Shown here: positions 54,206 to 64,000 of the stretch, piece after piece | Numbering within the stretch: the stretch's first letter is position 1 | Layout: each line of letters starts with the position of its first letter | Source of the DNA: Agaricus subrufescens | Lineage: Eukaryota > Basidiomycota > Agaricomycetes > Agaricales > Agaricaceae | Assembly (NCBI GenBank): GCA_029945375.1 | Contig: CM057063.1 | Span: 496,001 to 560,000, forward strand | Length of the DNA: 64,000 nucleotides | Reading direction: 5' to 3' | Notes under the pieces: generated by a model | Databases searched by the model: none | The model's input: only the letters and a program-made list of their open reading frames with translations | What the model was told of the DNA's origin: nothing | Program-made: the position numbers and the translations under genes

Positions 54206-56631
54206 CTATTGGTGGTCATGTTGGTGTTGCTTGTACACACATTTGATGTCATAAGTGTCATGATCCTCTCTGCAGTTCCTGCATACTCTAGGGTGGGGAC
54301 ATTCTGGGATATTACCATTTTTCATTGCATCCATGCAGCAATCAGCGTACATGTTGTGATTGTCAGTGTGGTGTCTGCCATGGCATCTGGCACATCTGTA
54401 GTGGTTAATACAGCAGGTGGATATACTGTGAGTCCATGCCCAGCACTTTTGGCATTGTGGAACAAATTTGTGTGGACACATGTATTTGATGCAGATGAGT
54501 TTACCATTGATATTATATGGCTTATTTACCAGGTGTTTAGTGTTTATGCTGTTCTGGGAGTCCCAAATGTCTAAAAATACAATTGCCATATCATTTGATC
54601 CTTTAAATCATATGACTTGAGGGTCTCTAACACATGAGAGGCTGTCTAACCTGGAGCATTTGCTTAGGTGCTCTAGAACCTATTGGCCTGTTAGTATGTC
54701 CTCATTGTAGTTGCTGTTCTTTGTATTATAATAGTTGAAGCCCTTGAGGATAAGATGGGTGGTTGATTGAGGGGTATATGAAGATAGCAGCCTTGCACAA
54801 TGAGCCTTTGGATATGGTGACCAATTTAGGCATGGGGATAGATTTGGGGTTTACCAGTTTGGCCAGGGATGTTGATCGCCTTGGGGGTGAGGTTTTTAAG
54901 GGGGGAGAGTTAGATTTGGCTGCTTGGGCATATAAAATTTTGGGAGGGGGGGTTGGGGGAAGGCTTGCACCTAAGGGAAGAGCTGTCTCTTACTGTATTT
55001 TTCTTTGTGGATACAAGTGTGTTCTTGTATAGCTCATGCTTCCTTTTGACTCTTGGTGAGGCTTGCACCAAGGGAGGATATCTTACCATCTGCTCCAGTG
55101 ATCAGTGATACTTTGAACATCTTGAGCAGACAAACCATCTATCTCTTTGAGGAGTGAACTGGCCTTTCCTTTCATCATACCTAAATGAGACATGTCTCTA
55201 ATGGATGGATGACTTGAGGCCTGGTGTAGGGCCAGGGTTAGCAATTTTGGGGGTAAGTTTGGGGATAGGATGGGGGGGTCCTTTGTGGGTAGGTGAGTTA
55301 GATCTACATATGAGGGTGGGGGATTTCTTCTTGGGAGGGGCCAGGGAGGATGTGAGGGCAGGGAAGTTGGGGTCCTTGTCTATGTGTGCTGGGGGAAGGG
55401 AGGTGTATGATAAGGTGGGGAAGGCTGGAGATGTGGGTTGATTGGGGGTGGGATCATTCCTAGAGGGTGGGGCATGATCTTCCTATGTGTCCATGGTGGT
55501 GAACAGGGATACTTCTTCCCCATTGGGGTGATAAGGTTTGAAGGGAGGGGGGGGGTGTTGTATAGTTCTTTGGCAGTGTGGTGTCCAACTTTGAGATTGG
55601 CCCAATGTGTCTTTGGGTAACCTCTAATGAAGGCATAAGCTGGTTCTGCTAAAACATAGGTGTTAGTGATGAACTCAGGAATAAAACTGTCATAGTAAAT
55701 GACAAGCTCAGCCCATAACACTTTGATGTGTTCCATTTTGTTGAATGTAATGGTTTGTTTGAGAGGGGTGGGGGAGGGTGAGGTGGGTCACTCCATACCA
55801 TGGACCTCAAGGTGATCCATGTTCACCTTGCTAATCATGATCAATGTTTTAAATTCATTAACCTGTTGGTCATGAGTGGTGATCATGGGGTTAGTGTCAT
55901 TATCCTTGTCTTTCAGAGCTCTGATGATGTCTATGTCTGCTTGGGTGACAGTAGGGGACCAGGGGGTTTTGTCTAGGTCAATGACTAGATGTTTGTTAGT
56001 GGGGTGCAGGTCAGGGGTGGGGGTGGGAGACCTGATGTGCATAGGGGTGTGAGGGGAGGAACTGGATCCATTGTGGGGGGCCAGGCCTGGAGAGGGAGAG
56101 GGAGCACAGGTAGACCTTGCATACTTACTGAGTTCTTGCTCAATTTGTGCTTTGCTGAGGTTTTGAAATCTTTCTTCCTCATTGTGTGTGATGGCGGCTT
56201 TGGTGGAAGGGGTGAGTGATGTGATGCTTTTGGTACTGTTATTGTCTGATGATTGTGACACGATGTCATGAGGTTGAATAGATATGGGTCTGGATCTGGA
56301 TCTGCCTTGAGGAGGGGAGGTGGAGTCCTCATGGGCAGCATTAATGTGGGTGAGGAGGTTGTCCTTGGTTAGCATGTTTGCAGAAGAGGGAGTGGGGGTT
56401 CTCTTTGTTGGGATAGCAGAGGACAAGTGGGCACTACTTGCCTTTGACCTAGATTTCTTCCCCAAAATCAGGTTTTTTGAGATTGAGCCTGTGCTGCTGA
56501 GGGCATCTTCACATGCATGTTTGGCATGTTTTTCCACTTGTTGTTTAGATTGTCGGAGCTTGAGGGATTCATTGGGAGTGGGGGGTGGAGGGGGGAGGGA
56601 CAGTTGAGAGTTGGGGACATGAGTTGCTCAT
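54206..56631 (-). pseudogene. LINE-2 ORF1
   Basis: Minus strand from ATG 56631 (MSNSCPQLS). It is Ser/Pro/Thr-rich with the shared KKSRSKASS block and an IDLDKTP motif also seen in LINE-1. The C-terminus (54589-54206) carries zinc knuckles CQKCWAWTHSISTC, CARCHGRHHTDNH and CRNCREDHDTYDIKC. Several frameshifts separate the open pieces 56537-55788, 55736-55380 and 54589-54206. Confidence 0.8.
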
Positions 56632-56722
56632 GGTGAGGCTGGTAAGCCAGAAAACAAATGTATTCCTAAAATGCACAACTTTCTTTCACCAAGATGATGA
56701 AGGTAAGAGGCAAGAAAGGAAT

Positions 56723-57563
56723 GATTTGTGAACAGAGAGTCAAGGGATGGAAGTATTTCTTTATTTAGGCCCTCACTGAAACAATGTGCAGTTACAGAGC
56801 CAATTTTTTGTGCAGTCAACTAGGTACTGTACATGCTGCTATCCTGACATTTTCCTTGTTGAGCAATGATCTAGCATGTTGGCTCTCCCCATGATGTTCT
56901 TGAGGTAAATGTTCAAACATTTGGTAATGTTATGCAAAGGCCTGAACATATTGTGCAAAATAAGGACTTGGCTCAATTACTTCATGCCACATATTAGCAA
57001 TTTCAAGACTGGCTGGAATTCATGAATATCCTTTTAGGATAAGTGTTGCAAAATTGTGAATGATAGTGAGTTGATTAATTTGTCAGAGCGATAGAGTGTG
57101 TCAATGCTAGATCTTTCTTAATCTGAGCATGCAATTCTTTCCAGCTACAAATATCTTGAGCCAATGATATCATATCACCCATAGCAATATCCTCTATCTC
57201 TTCTTCCCATGGCTCACAATTTGAGCTATCCTCCTTTCCACCATCAAATGTATTATCAGTTGTCAACACTGCTTTATGATCAAGATCACTGGTGGTGTCA
57301 ACACTTGAAATTGATTCATGCTGTTGCTTCTGAAGAGGTGGAGCAGCTTTTTGTTGCACTTGAACAGATGCCCTGGGGCTGGGTTCAACCTGGGCTTCAG
57401 ATTGTTTTTCAACAGTCACAAATCCTGCAGTAAGGGTTGTCTGGTCTTTCAACAGTTTACAATAACAACACTGAGTGCATCCAGATTTATGTACTGCCAA
57501 TATCTGGTCCTTTTTTATATTCTTTGGAACATTCTGGAATGGGTGGTGAGTCACAATATGCAA
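56723..57563 (-). pseudogene. DDE transposase remnant (N-terminal part)
   Basis: Minus-strand open stretch 57563-57075 (no ATG at its first codon) has a Gln/Ser-rich region, an acidic EPWEEEIEDIAMGD and SLAQDICSWKELHAQIKKDL, then degenerate continuation with SLEIANMWHE and HYQMFEHLPQEHHG to the LINE-2 insertion point. The order matches the other two pieces (46210-46358, 44521-44730), so one gene is spread over more than 13 kb here. Family assignment is from remembered motifs. 57564-57737 shows nothing recognisable. Confidence 0.55.
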
Positions 57564-57737
57564 GTCACTATTTTTTGACTAACCTCTCTTTTCTTTCTGT
57601 CTCCATGCTTGTTGAGCTTGAAGTCTCAGAGAAATCCAATCTTTATCTCAAGGGTCATCTCCCAGCTGTACTGCCAGCCTTATCATCTCTACCTGCAACC
57701 CATCACTTCCAAAATGTTCATCAATCTTCTGTTTACT

Positions 57738-59291
57738 AATGGTTAGGTATATATATTAGGCTTGAGAATGAGCAATCAGTCACTCTGCAGATAGTAAAGA
57801 CAGTCAAGGAAACATGGGAAGTCAGTGAGATCTGGAAATCAGTCAAGATAGAGTCTGCAATTTCCAACAGGAAAATTGTACTGAAGGGAGAAATATAATT
57901 GCATTCAAGGACAGAATAGTAGAAGCTTCAGGACTGAGTTCAGAAAAAGTTCACTAGTAATAACTATTGAGACTGGTCATGTGATGGCTTAAGGACTTAG
58001 CAGATCGCAGTTCCTTTAGCAGACCTTATACTACTCTGGTCCTACAACTATTATTTGCCTAATCAGGAAAGGCTAGGAAGTATGGGGACTTCCACATGTC
58101 AAGACTGAACAAACTGAAATGAGGCTGCCAGAATATAGATTGGGTAATAAAGTGATAATCTTGAAGCAACTGGAAGTGATATGGGGACTTGGTCTCATCA
58201 AGGGCAGATTATTGAGTGACTGATCAGTGGAGGTCTAGTCTCAAGTGTTCTTTGTTTAGGGTCTAGGGCTTGGATGTTGCTGGCCAATGAGAAGCAAGGT
58301 ATTAAGAAGGTGTGATGTTTGGTTGAGGAGACTCAATGGTTGAGCTTAGTGATTGGTGGAGGAGAATAAGTTGAGGAGGTTATACCCCTTCAGCACAAAC
58401 ATGCAGTAAATTACTGTGACAATTAGAGTAAATAGTAAAATACTGCCAAAAACACTGTTCTTCAGAAATCAACAATTCTTTGATTCATTGTTTTAAGCAT
58501 GAATTAGATGATTTTAGATTTTGACATTTTCAAGAACTGTGAAAAACACTGTATTGTTGCCTTTGAGGTGTGTTATTTACTATGAAAAAGCTGGTAAATA
58601 ACTGGTGTTTTGGGCTCATAGAGCACTGAATACAAACTTGGTTATGTGTTTTATATTTGTTTATTTTGTCTCAGTTTTATTGTGCATTGTATATAGTCAC
58701 CAGTCAAGGATGAGATTTGGCATTGAATTTTTGCCCAAGTGCTGTACAAGTGAAATCAAGTTTGGTTAAACTTTGCAGTGTTCTAAACATTTCTTAAGTC
58801 CTTTCTTGACTCAGAAAGTCTTGTGTTCTGCTTGAGAGAGTATTTTCACTGGTCTAATAGGATTGCAATAGCATTCAGTGCTAGCTTGGTATTATCTTGC
58901 AGTTTGTCTTGAAGTGTGAAGGCAGGTCAATGCTCTCTGAGTTCATTGAGACATCACTAGGGCAGAGCCACTACCCCTCCTAGCTAGTTGTCTAACCCAT
59001 CCTATTGAGGACAGCAGTTGTGGGTTTAGCCACTTATTGCAAAGGTTTTAATCAAAATGGCATAGGTCTGGAAGAGGTCTCTATTCAGTCAAGACTTGTT
59101 TCACATTTCAAATATATCCCTATTTTCATTTAATACTTAATTGAGACTGCTACATTCACTTTCATTCTCACTTATTCTCCCCACAAACTACACTTGAGAC
59201 TTGGTGTACATAATTCAAAGGGTTGCATTCTCATTCAATTTTATATTTTATATTTTATTCTTTCACATTTACACTGATTGATTATCTGCAA
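57738..59291 (+). mobile_element. Old family B LTR with a small insertion
   Basis: Aligns with the B LTR from about base 45 to near its end; both termini are eroded. It is the most diverged B copy. An AT-rich insert of about 225 bp (58395-58620) is absent from other copies. Confidence 0.8.
58395..58620. mobile_element. Small AT-rich insertion in old B LTR
   Basis: Interrupts the CAGCRCTGGATACA segment of the LTR. It has weak inverted similarity at its ends (CAGTAAATTACTG versus GGTAAATAACTGG) and repeated AAAACACTG motifs. It could be a degraded MITE; the boundaries are approximate. Confidence 0.5.
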
Positions 59292-59339
59292 TAGACTAGC
59301 CAAATCACCAATAAACAACAACATTGACTGACTAGCAAA

Positions 59340-60540
59340 GCAACTACCTTCTCTGGGAGTTTATTTTTGACTGGGTCAAAAGAAGAGATGATGAAAACTT
59401 GAGAGAAGAAATTGTGGCTCTTTTGGGTAGGCTACAGGAAGTTGTGGATGAGGCTGAACTCAGTGAACTCAGGTGGTTTACAATGGGTGAGTTTCTCAAT
59501 ATCTTTCCAATAGTCTTTCTGTTTCTCATATCATTTAACAGAAAGTGTGCAGCAGCACAGGGCTACTGCTTTGAGCTCATTGGTCAGCATAGACAATATG
59601 GATGTGGACCCTGCTGAGGATGGGTCTCAGAAGATGCTCTTTGAGGGGGGAGAAGAGTGACAAGAGGAGATTGAGAAGAGGATGGATGTAGATCTTGAGG
59701 GAGAAAGTCATAGTGGAGAACAGGATAGCAGGGGTGATAGAAGAGATCAGAGTGAAGGAAATAATGGGATAGGCAGTGTTGATGAGGAAGATGGAGTGTT
59801 GAAGGATGATGCTGAGGGTAAGGGTGAGACAGATGAAGCCAGGGGTAAGGACAAGCAAGATAATTCTGGAAAACAACTACTACTCTGAACATCTTCATGG
59901 AAGTGGGCAGTACCAATCAGTGTCCCAGGTGAGGCCTCAAGACCACTGAAGAGGAAGTGAGTGAGGAAGAGCAAGGAAATGGTGGAAGATGACAGTGAGG
60001 GAGGATTGCAACAGATGAGAAATCTGTATTGTGAGGTTATGGTAAGTTTTGGATAGCCTCTCCTTTGCAGTATTCATTGAGCCTGTTGCCCAGAAACTTC
60101 TGGGAGAAACAGATAGTCTGAAGCCTATGCAAACAAGTATGGAAACTTGTCAAGATATGAAGGGCAATTTAATAAAGATTTGGAGTCTGACTGTGGGGGG
60201 AGATCAGCAGTTTTATGCACTGGATCCAACATTCCATGTAAGTTTTCTCCAGACCAGCTATAGTGTAGCTGAGCTCTGCCTCTAGCATCTGTCCCAGCTC
60301 CAGTCTGTTAAGGCCATCTATAAGGCATCTGTCCCCAACCAACACTTGGCTTTTAATGACCCAAGATCTCTACTCAGGGTTCTGGACTGGAATGAGTACC
60401 AGGCACTGCTTCCTGGACAAGTGCTTGAGACTCTCCATGCAAAAAACATGATCATCCTTAACAGGCCCCTCTAGGATTCAGTTAAAGATTCAAGGCCTGG
60501 TTTCTTTTAGTAAGCAAGGTTTGTGCCACTTAGGGCCTCT
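59340..60540 (+). pseudogene. Unrecognised intron-bearing gene remnant
   Basis: Coding-like on the plus strand. An exon around 59395-59486 (REEIVALLGRLQEVVDEAEL) is joined by a typical intron 59487-59541 (GTGAGT to TTAACAG) to an in-frame exon leading to DNMDVDPAEDGSQ and an acidic, Gly/Glu/Asp-rich tract with stops at 59658 and about 59886. A second block near 60230-60470 reads LDPTFHVSFLQ and, downstream, VLDWNEYQALLPGQVLETLH. I cannot name the family; it may be host or transposon-associated. Stops fit CpG decay. Confidence 0.45.
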
Positions 60541-60615
60541 CACCAGATCTGTGGTAGTACATGGTAAGTAGACTTACTTATTTATTGATTTATCATGAGG
60601 GTAATGCAAATATAC

Positions 60616-60738
60616 ACTAGCAAAATATTTAGATAATTTCTCAAAAATTATGTAAATATTATTGAAATATTATGCTATTTTTTATTTAAATAATCTCTTG
60701 GATGTAAATATTATTGAAAGATTTGCAATTGTTTTAAT
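60616..60738. mobile_element. Palindromic AT-rich MITE, copy 4 (half)
   Basis: Left arm of the same family as 44731-44983 (TAGCAAAATATTTAGATAAT) and part of the centre, then truncated where a family A LTR remnant starts. Confidence 0.75.
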
Positions 60739-60920
60739 GGTTCTGGGAAGCAGACTTACCAATTAAAAGAACCTGAAAAACAATGGTCCTGAGTGGATCC
60801 CATCAAAAGGAAACTTGACAGTGGGATTCCTTGGAATGTACCAGAAATGGAAATGGAATATTCTAGATAGAAAAGGAAGTGTCAGGAATGATCAGAAAGT
60901 TCTGGAAATGGAATATAACA
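60739..60920 (-). mobile_element. Family A 3' LTR remnant (inverted copy A3)
   Basis: First 182 bp of an A LTR on the minus strand (starts TGTTATATTCC at 60920). The complement of the polypurine tract follows at 60921-60933. The rest of the LTR is missing. Confidence 0.85.
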
Positions 60921-61122
60921 GTATCCTCCCCTTAAGGCTGAGCCTCAAGGCCACATTGATATGGGAATGCACCCCAAATAAAAATAGAACTTCATCAGTA
61001 GTGAAAATAGAAGCTGTAGATCCCAACCTTAAGGGCAGTGTGACACAGAATGAGGTGACAGGAATTAAAAATGCATTGCGATAATGAGCAGTAGATCCAG
61101 AAATGAAATGTGTCAGGACACT

Positions 61123-61128
61123 TATAAG
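61123..61128 (+). promoter_or_regulatory. TATA box of the family A antisense ORF (A3)
   Basis: TATAAG 42-47 bp before ATG 61170. The same CTTATAAGAAGG context precedes the antisense ORF in A2 and A4. Confidence 0.5.
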
Positions 61129-61169
61129 AAGGAACTTGGAATGATCCAAGTTCCCCCATCCTTCCCACC

Positions 61170-62403
61170 ATGTCTCAATCCACTGCCACTACCGCCCCCA
61201 ATTTCAACAAAATGGCCACTGCCGAGTTCGCCACATAGGCCACAAAGTGGGATGCCAAGGCCGTGAAGGAAAAGGGTGCTGAGGAAGTTCTGATGAACAT
61301 TGATGCCAAGGGAGAGGACATCAAAGTTAAGAAATCCAGTTCCGACGAGGGACCAAAGGGTGCCAAAGAGGTCGTGGAGGTTCCAAAAATGAAAGTGAAG
61401 GAAACAAATCCGGGTGTGAGGACAACTAGAGGGTCCAAGAAAAGTGGTGGCAAGGTGGATGAGGCCGAGAAAGCAAGTATCAAGGTTCCACCGGTGTGCA
61501 AACTAATTCTGGTCATGGAGATCAACTCACGAACAATCCCACAGGCTGGGGCCCACATATACTTGACAAAGTGTGACTTGTGCACTCACCAGAGCCTTGT
61601 GTGCTGGACACACACTGTCAGAACCACTTGTGTCAAATGCTCAAGACAGTGGAAAGGATGCACACATTCATTGCAAGGCCCTGCCGCAGAGAAGAGAAAG
61701 GAAAAGGAAAGCACCACTCCAATACCTGATAGGCATGTATATCACCCCATCACCAGCCAGCTACTGACCAGCAGAACTCTCAAAAGCAGTTCTGTTCTGG
61801 CTCCTGCTTCCAACACCACCCCCCTCACCACCACTGTCCCTTTCAACAAGAAGCCGCCCATGGCCCCAAGGCCAATTGCTAAAACGCGACTATTCCTCTC
61901 AGAGTCGTCACCATCTCCTGCCCCAAGTCCCAAAAAAGAGGTTTGCCACCATTCCCCTGCCCACCAATGTTCATTATCCAGCCTGCAAACCAATGTTGTG
62001 GTTGAAAAACATTCCATCAATGGGGTCACATCGGAATTGAAAAGGTTGAGGATTGAGACAGCATGGAGTGCAGATGAGAGTGCAAGGGCCTGGAAGGCGA
62101 TGGAGGAAGCGAATGCCTTGAAGAGGCAGAGTTTGGAAATGCGTTGGAAGAACATGGAGGCCTTGGAGCAGAACACGGAAGCACAGGAGAGGGTGAGAAG
62201 AGTGGCGGAAGAGCAGACGTGGGAGATGAGGGGGCTAGTGGATGCAATGCACCTGAACACAGATGTGCGTTGGGAAGGTGAGGGTTGCTGGGGTCAGTAT
62301 GGGGCAGAGAGGCTGGACAGGTGGATGGATTAAAGAGACAGGGCCAGGGAATTGGGGTTGAGGTATGGTGGAAGCCCTGGAGGATCAGGAGGGTGGATGT
62401 GAA
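61170..62403 (+). pseudogene. Antisense Zn2Cys6-like ORF of family A (copy A3)
   Basis: Best-preserved copy. From ATG 61170 (MSQSTATTAPNF) a single TAG near 61236 (Trp to stop) breaks an otherwise open frame to 62333; a TAA there removes the last about 23 codons, which remain visible to 62403 (GGSGGWM). Six cysteines: CDLC-X6-C-X8-CVKC-X6-C, the canonical binuclear cluster spacing, followed by a basic EKRKEKE stretch, a Pro-rich linker and a coiled-coil-like C-terminus (LKRLRIETA to LVDAMHL). It lies opposite to the family A pol remnant at 62593-63504. Confidence 0.8.
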
Positions 62404-62592
62404 TGGGTTCCAGCATCTCCAACTGTATTATGTTTCTTGAACTTTAGGATACTTTGTAGTGGATGTCATTTCTTGGTGTTCTGGAAAATGCAATGGATTA
62501 TTTGAAGTGAAGTCGGAATGAATTAATGAAATGGAGAATGACTTGAGGAACAGAAAGGAATAAGAGAATCGGAAAGAGATTAGTGGAAAGAA

Positions 62593-63504
62593 CTAAAGCA
62601 GAAGAGGACCAGGTTTAGTGGGATAAGCAGCATGAAGATCGGAAACCAATTCCATTGCATGGCTGAGTTCTGTTGCAGGAAGCCAGGAGAATTTCTCATT
62701 GGTATCCTCATAGCCCATCCACAATACCTTATACAATAACTTGCATGCCCTCTGATGATTGATCTTGGAGTCAATGATGCAAGATATTTCGTATTCCAGT
62801 TCACCTTCGGCATTGATGGGATCTGGAGGAGGTTGGACATGATCTGGAATTTGATTGGTAGGTGCAGGTTTGACCATGGAGACATGGAATACTGGATGGA
62901 CGGCACACATAGAGTCTGGAAGTTGGATTGTAAAGGAATGGGTTCCAGCCTGAGCAATAATTTTGTAGGGACCAAGATACTTTTCAGAAAGCTTCTTCAA
63001 CAGTCAGGTAGTGTGGAAATACTTTGCCTTGACAAAGACTCTTTGACCAATTCTGAAGTTGGGTGCTGGTAACCAATGAGCATCAGCAGATACCTGGTAG
63101 CATTGTTGAGTGGATGCAATTTCAGATTTGAGAGTAGCGTGAAGTTCGTCAAGATCAATAGCGAATTCCCAAGCTTGTGAGGATGCAAGGTCACATTTGG
63201 GATGGATAGTGAGGGATGTGTGATAGCCTTTATTTGCAAAGAAGGGTGAGATACTGGTAGTAGGGCTGGGAGCATTATTGAATGTGAATTCTGCAAGTGG
63301 GAGGAGTTCTGACCAGTTGTCTTGCTGATAGTTACAGTAGATGCAGAGGTACTGTTCCAGAGTTTGATTTGTCCATTCCATTTGACCGTTGCCTTCAGGA
63401 TGATATCCAGAAGTGAAATGGAGTTTCATGTTGAGTGCTTGGCCAAGAGAGCAGAATAAATGGGATACAAACTCAGAACTGCAATTGGAAGTAACATGAT
63501 ACAG
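62593..63504 (-). pseudogene. Family A integrase end and chromodomain (copy A3)
   Basis: Minus strand: integrase core from HVTSNCSSEF (the second catalytic Asp is Asn) through QMEWTNQTLEQYL, the C-terminal domain, the shared stop in TT*LLKK near 63000, then the chromodomain (EYEISCIID, VLWMGYED, FSWLPATEL). It is cut at 63504 by a family C LTR. Confidence 0.82.
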
Positions 63505-64000
63505 TGATATGGCCTGCGCTGTTTTACACATAGAAAATGTGCTAGCTAGTACTTACAAGGGTATAACACCCACTAGCTAAGGTGCAGGGTCAGAACATAA
63601 CCATCTCTTGACACCTCAATAGTATATCTCACAGTCTAATAAACTTGCCTTGACTCTTATATGGGAAAATTGTACTGTGTAAGGCAAATATAGTCACTAG
63701 CTACCAGGAATGATCTGAGTAGAGGCATTAGACTGGGTAGTGACAACTAGCTAGGCTGAAATACAACTGTGATGCTCTAGCTACCTAGACAAAACGTTGA
63801 TTTATGCTTAGCTAAGCTACAGATCACCCATCCAGAGATATACCCTTCAAAACAGTTGGCCTGCAGAAGACATTAGCTCAGACAGGGTACAGCTATCATG
63901 CAAACTAGCGAGCTGAACTCCCATCAGACTATTGTGGACCCACTAGCTAGCTGGACATATCACCGATTCAGATTCTCATCACATATTGACAATGAATCTG
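63505..64000 (+). mobile_element. Old family C LTR, truncated by window end
   Basis: Begins TGATATGGCCTGCGCTG and aligns with the first 496 bp of the C LTR with many CpG transitions, making it the oldest C copy here. It inserted in the A3 integrase after ACAG. Whether an internal region follows cannot be seen. Confidence 0.9.

Larger units (their letters stand above)
46359..56722 (-). mobile_element. LINE-2, full-length Tad1-like LINE (with nested insertions)
   Basis: Minus-strand element flanked by GATTTGTGAACAGAG (46344-46358 and 56723-56737). The 3' end is at 46359 (poly-A read as T17) and the 5' UTR at 56632-56722 closely matches that of LINE-1. Removing the B solo LTR, F fragment and D/A LTR nest leaves about 7.5 kb. 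It is decayed mainly by CpG transitions. Confidence 0.9.

Overview
The window is a transposon graveyard from a fungus, most likely a basidiomycete (Agaricomycete). The basis is short 46-69 nt introns, chromovirus-type Ty3/Gypsy elements, Tad1-like LINEs and remnants of a DDE transposase type I associate with basidiomycetes. The species cannot be named. I found no intact host gene, rRNA or tRNA. Almost every base can be assigned to nested mobile elements, and their target-site duplications (TSDs) give the order of insertion. Family names used here (A to F, LINE-1, LINE-2) are my own.

1-19.2 kb: a tandem array of decayed family A chromoviruses (Gag, protease, RT, RNase H, integrase, chromodomain) that share LTRs. 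It is interrupted by a family B solo LTR, a 5'-truncated LINE (family F) and a family E solo LTR. 19.2-20.9 kb: a truncated B LTR carrying a 681-bp MITE. 20.9-44.5 kb: a full-length LINE-1 (about 7.9 kb, 14-bp TSD). It is split by a 14.3-kb, apparently intact and very young Ty3/Gypsy element (family C, LTRs differing at one base of 1,351) and by an older C solo LTR. 44.5-57.6 kb: a decayed DDE transposase gene, already hit by palindromic AT-rich MITEs, into which both LINE-1 and the opposed full-length LINE-2 (15-bp TSD) inserted. LINE-2 itself holds a B solo LTR, an F fragment and a D solo LTR, and the D LTR holds an A solo LTR. 57.7-64 kb: an old B LTR, an unrecognised intron-bearing pseudogene, an inverted family A remnant and a C LTR that runs off the window.

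The most interesting system is family C. Gag, protease and pol are joined by two retrovirus-like -1 slippery sites. The leader is free of AUG from the TATA box to an in-frame Gag AUG. Between pol and the 3' LTR lie two antisense, TATA-driven genes with three and five introns; their frames close perfectly when spliced (535 and 353 codons). One carries a CX2CX6C-X30-CX2CX7C cysteine cluster. Family A independently carries an antisense ORF at the same place, with a canonical Zn2Cys6 spacing (CX2CX6CX8CX2CX6C), in three copies here. Antisense genes can keep introns through retrotransposition because the sense genomic RNA does not splice them. Older copies are decayed almost only at CpG (CGA codons become TGA or CAA), which gives a relative clock.
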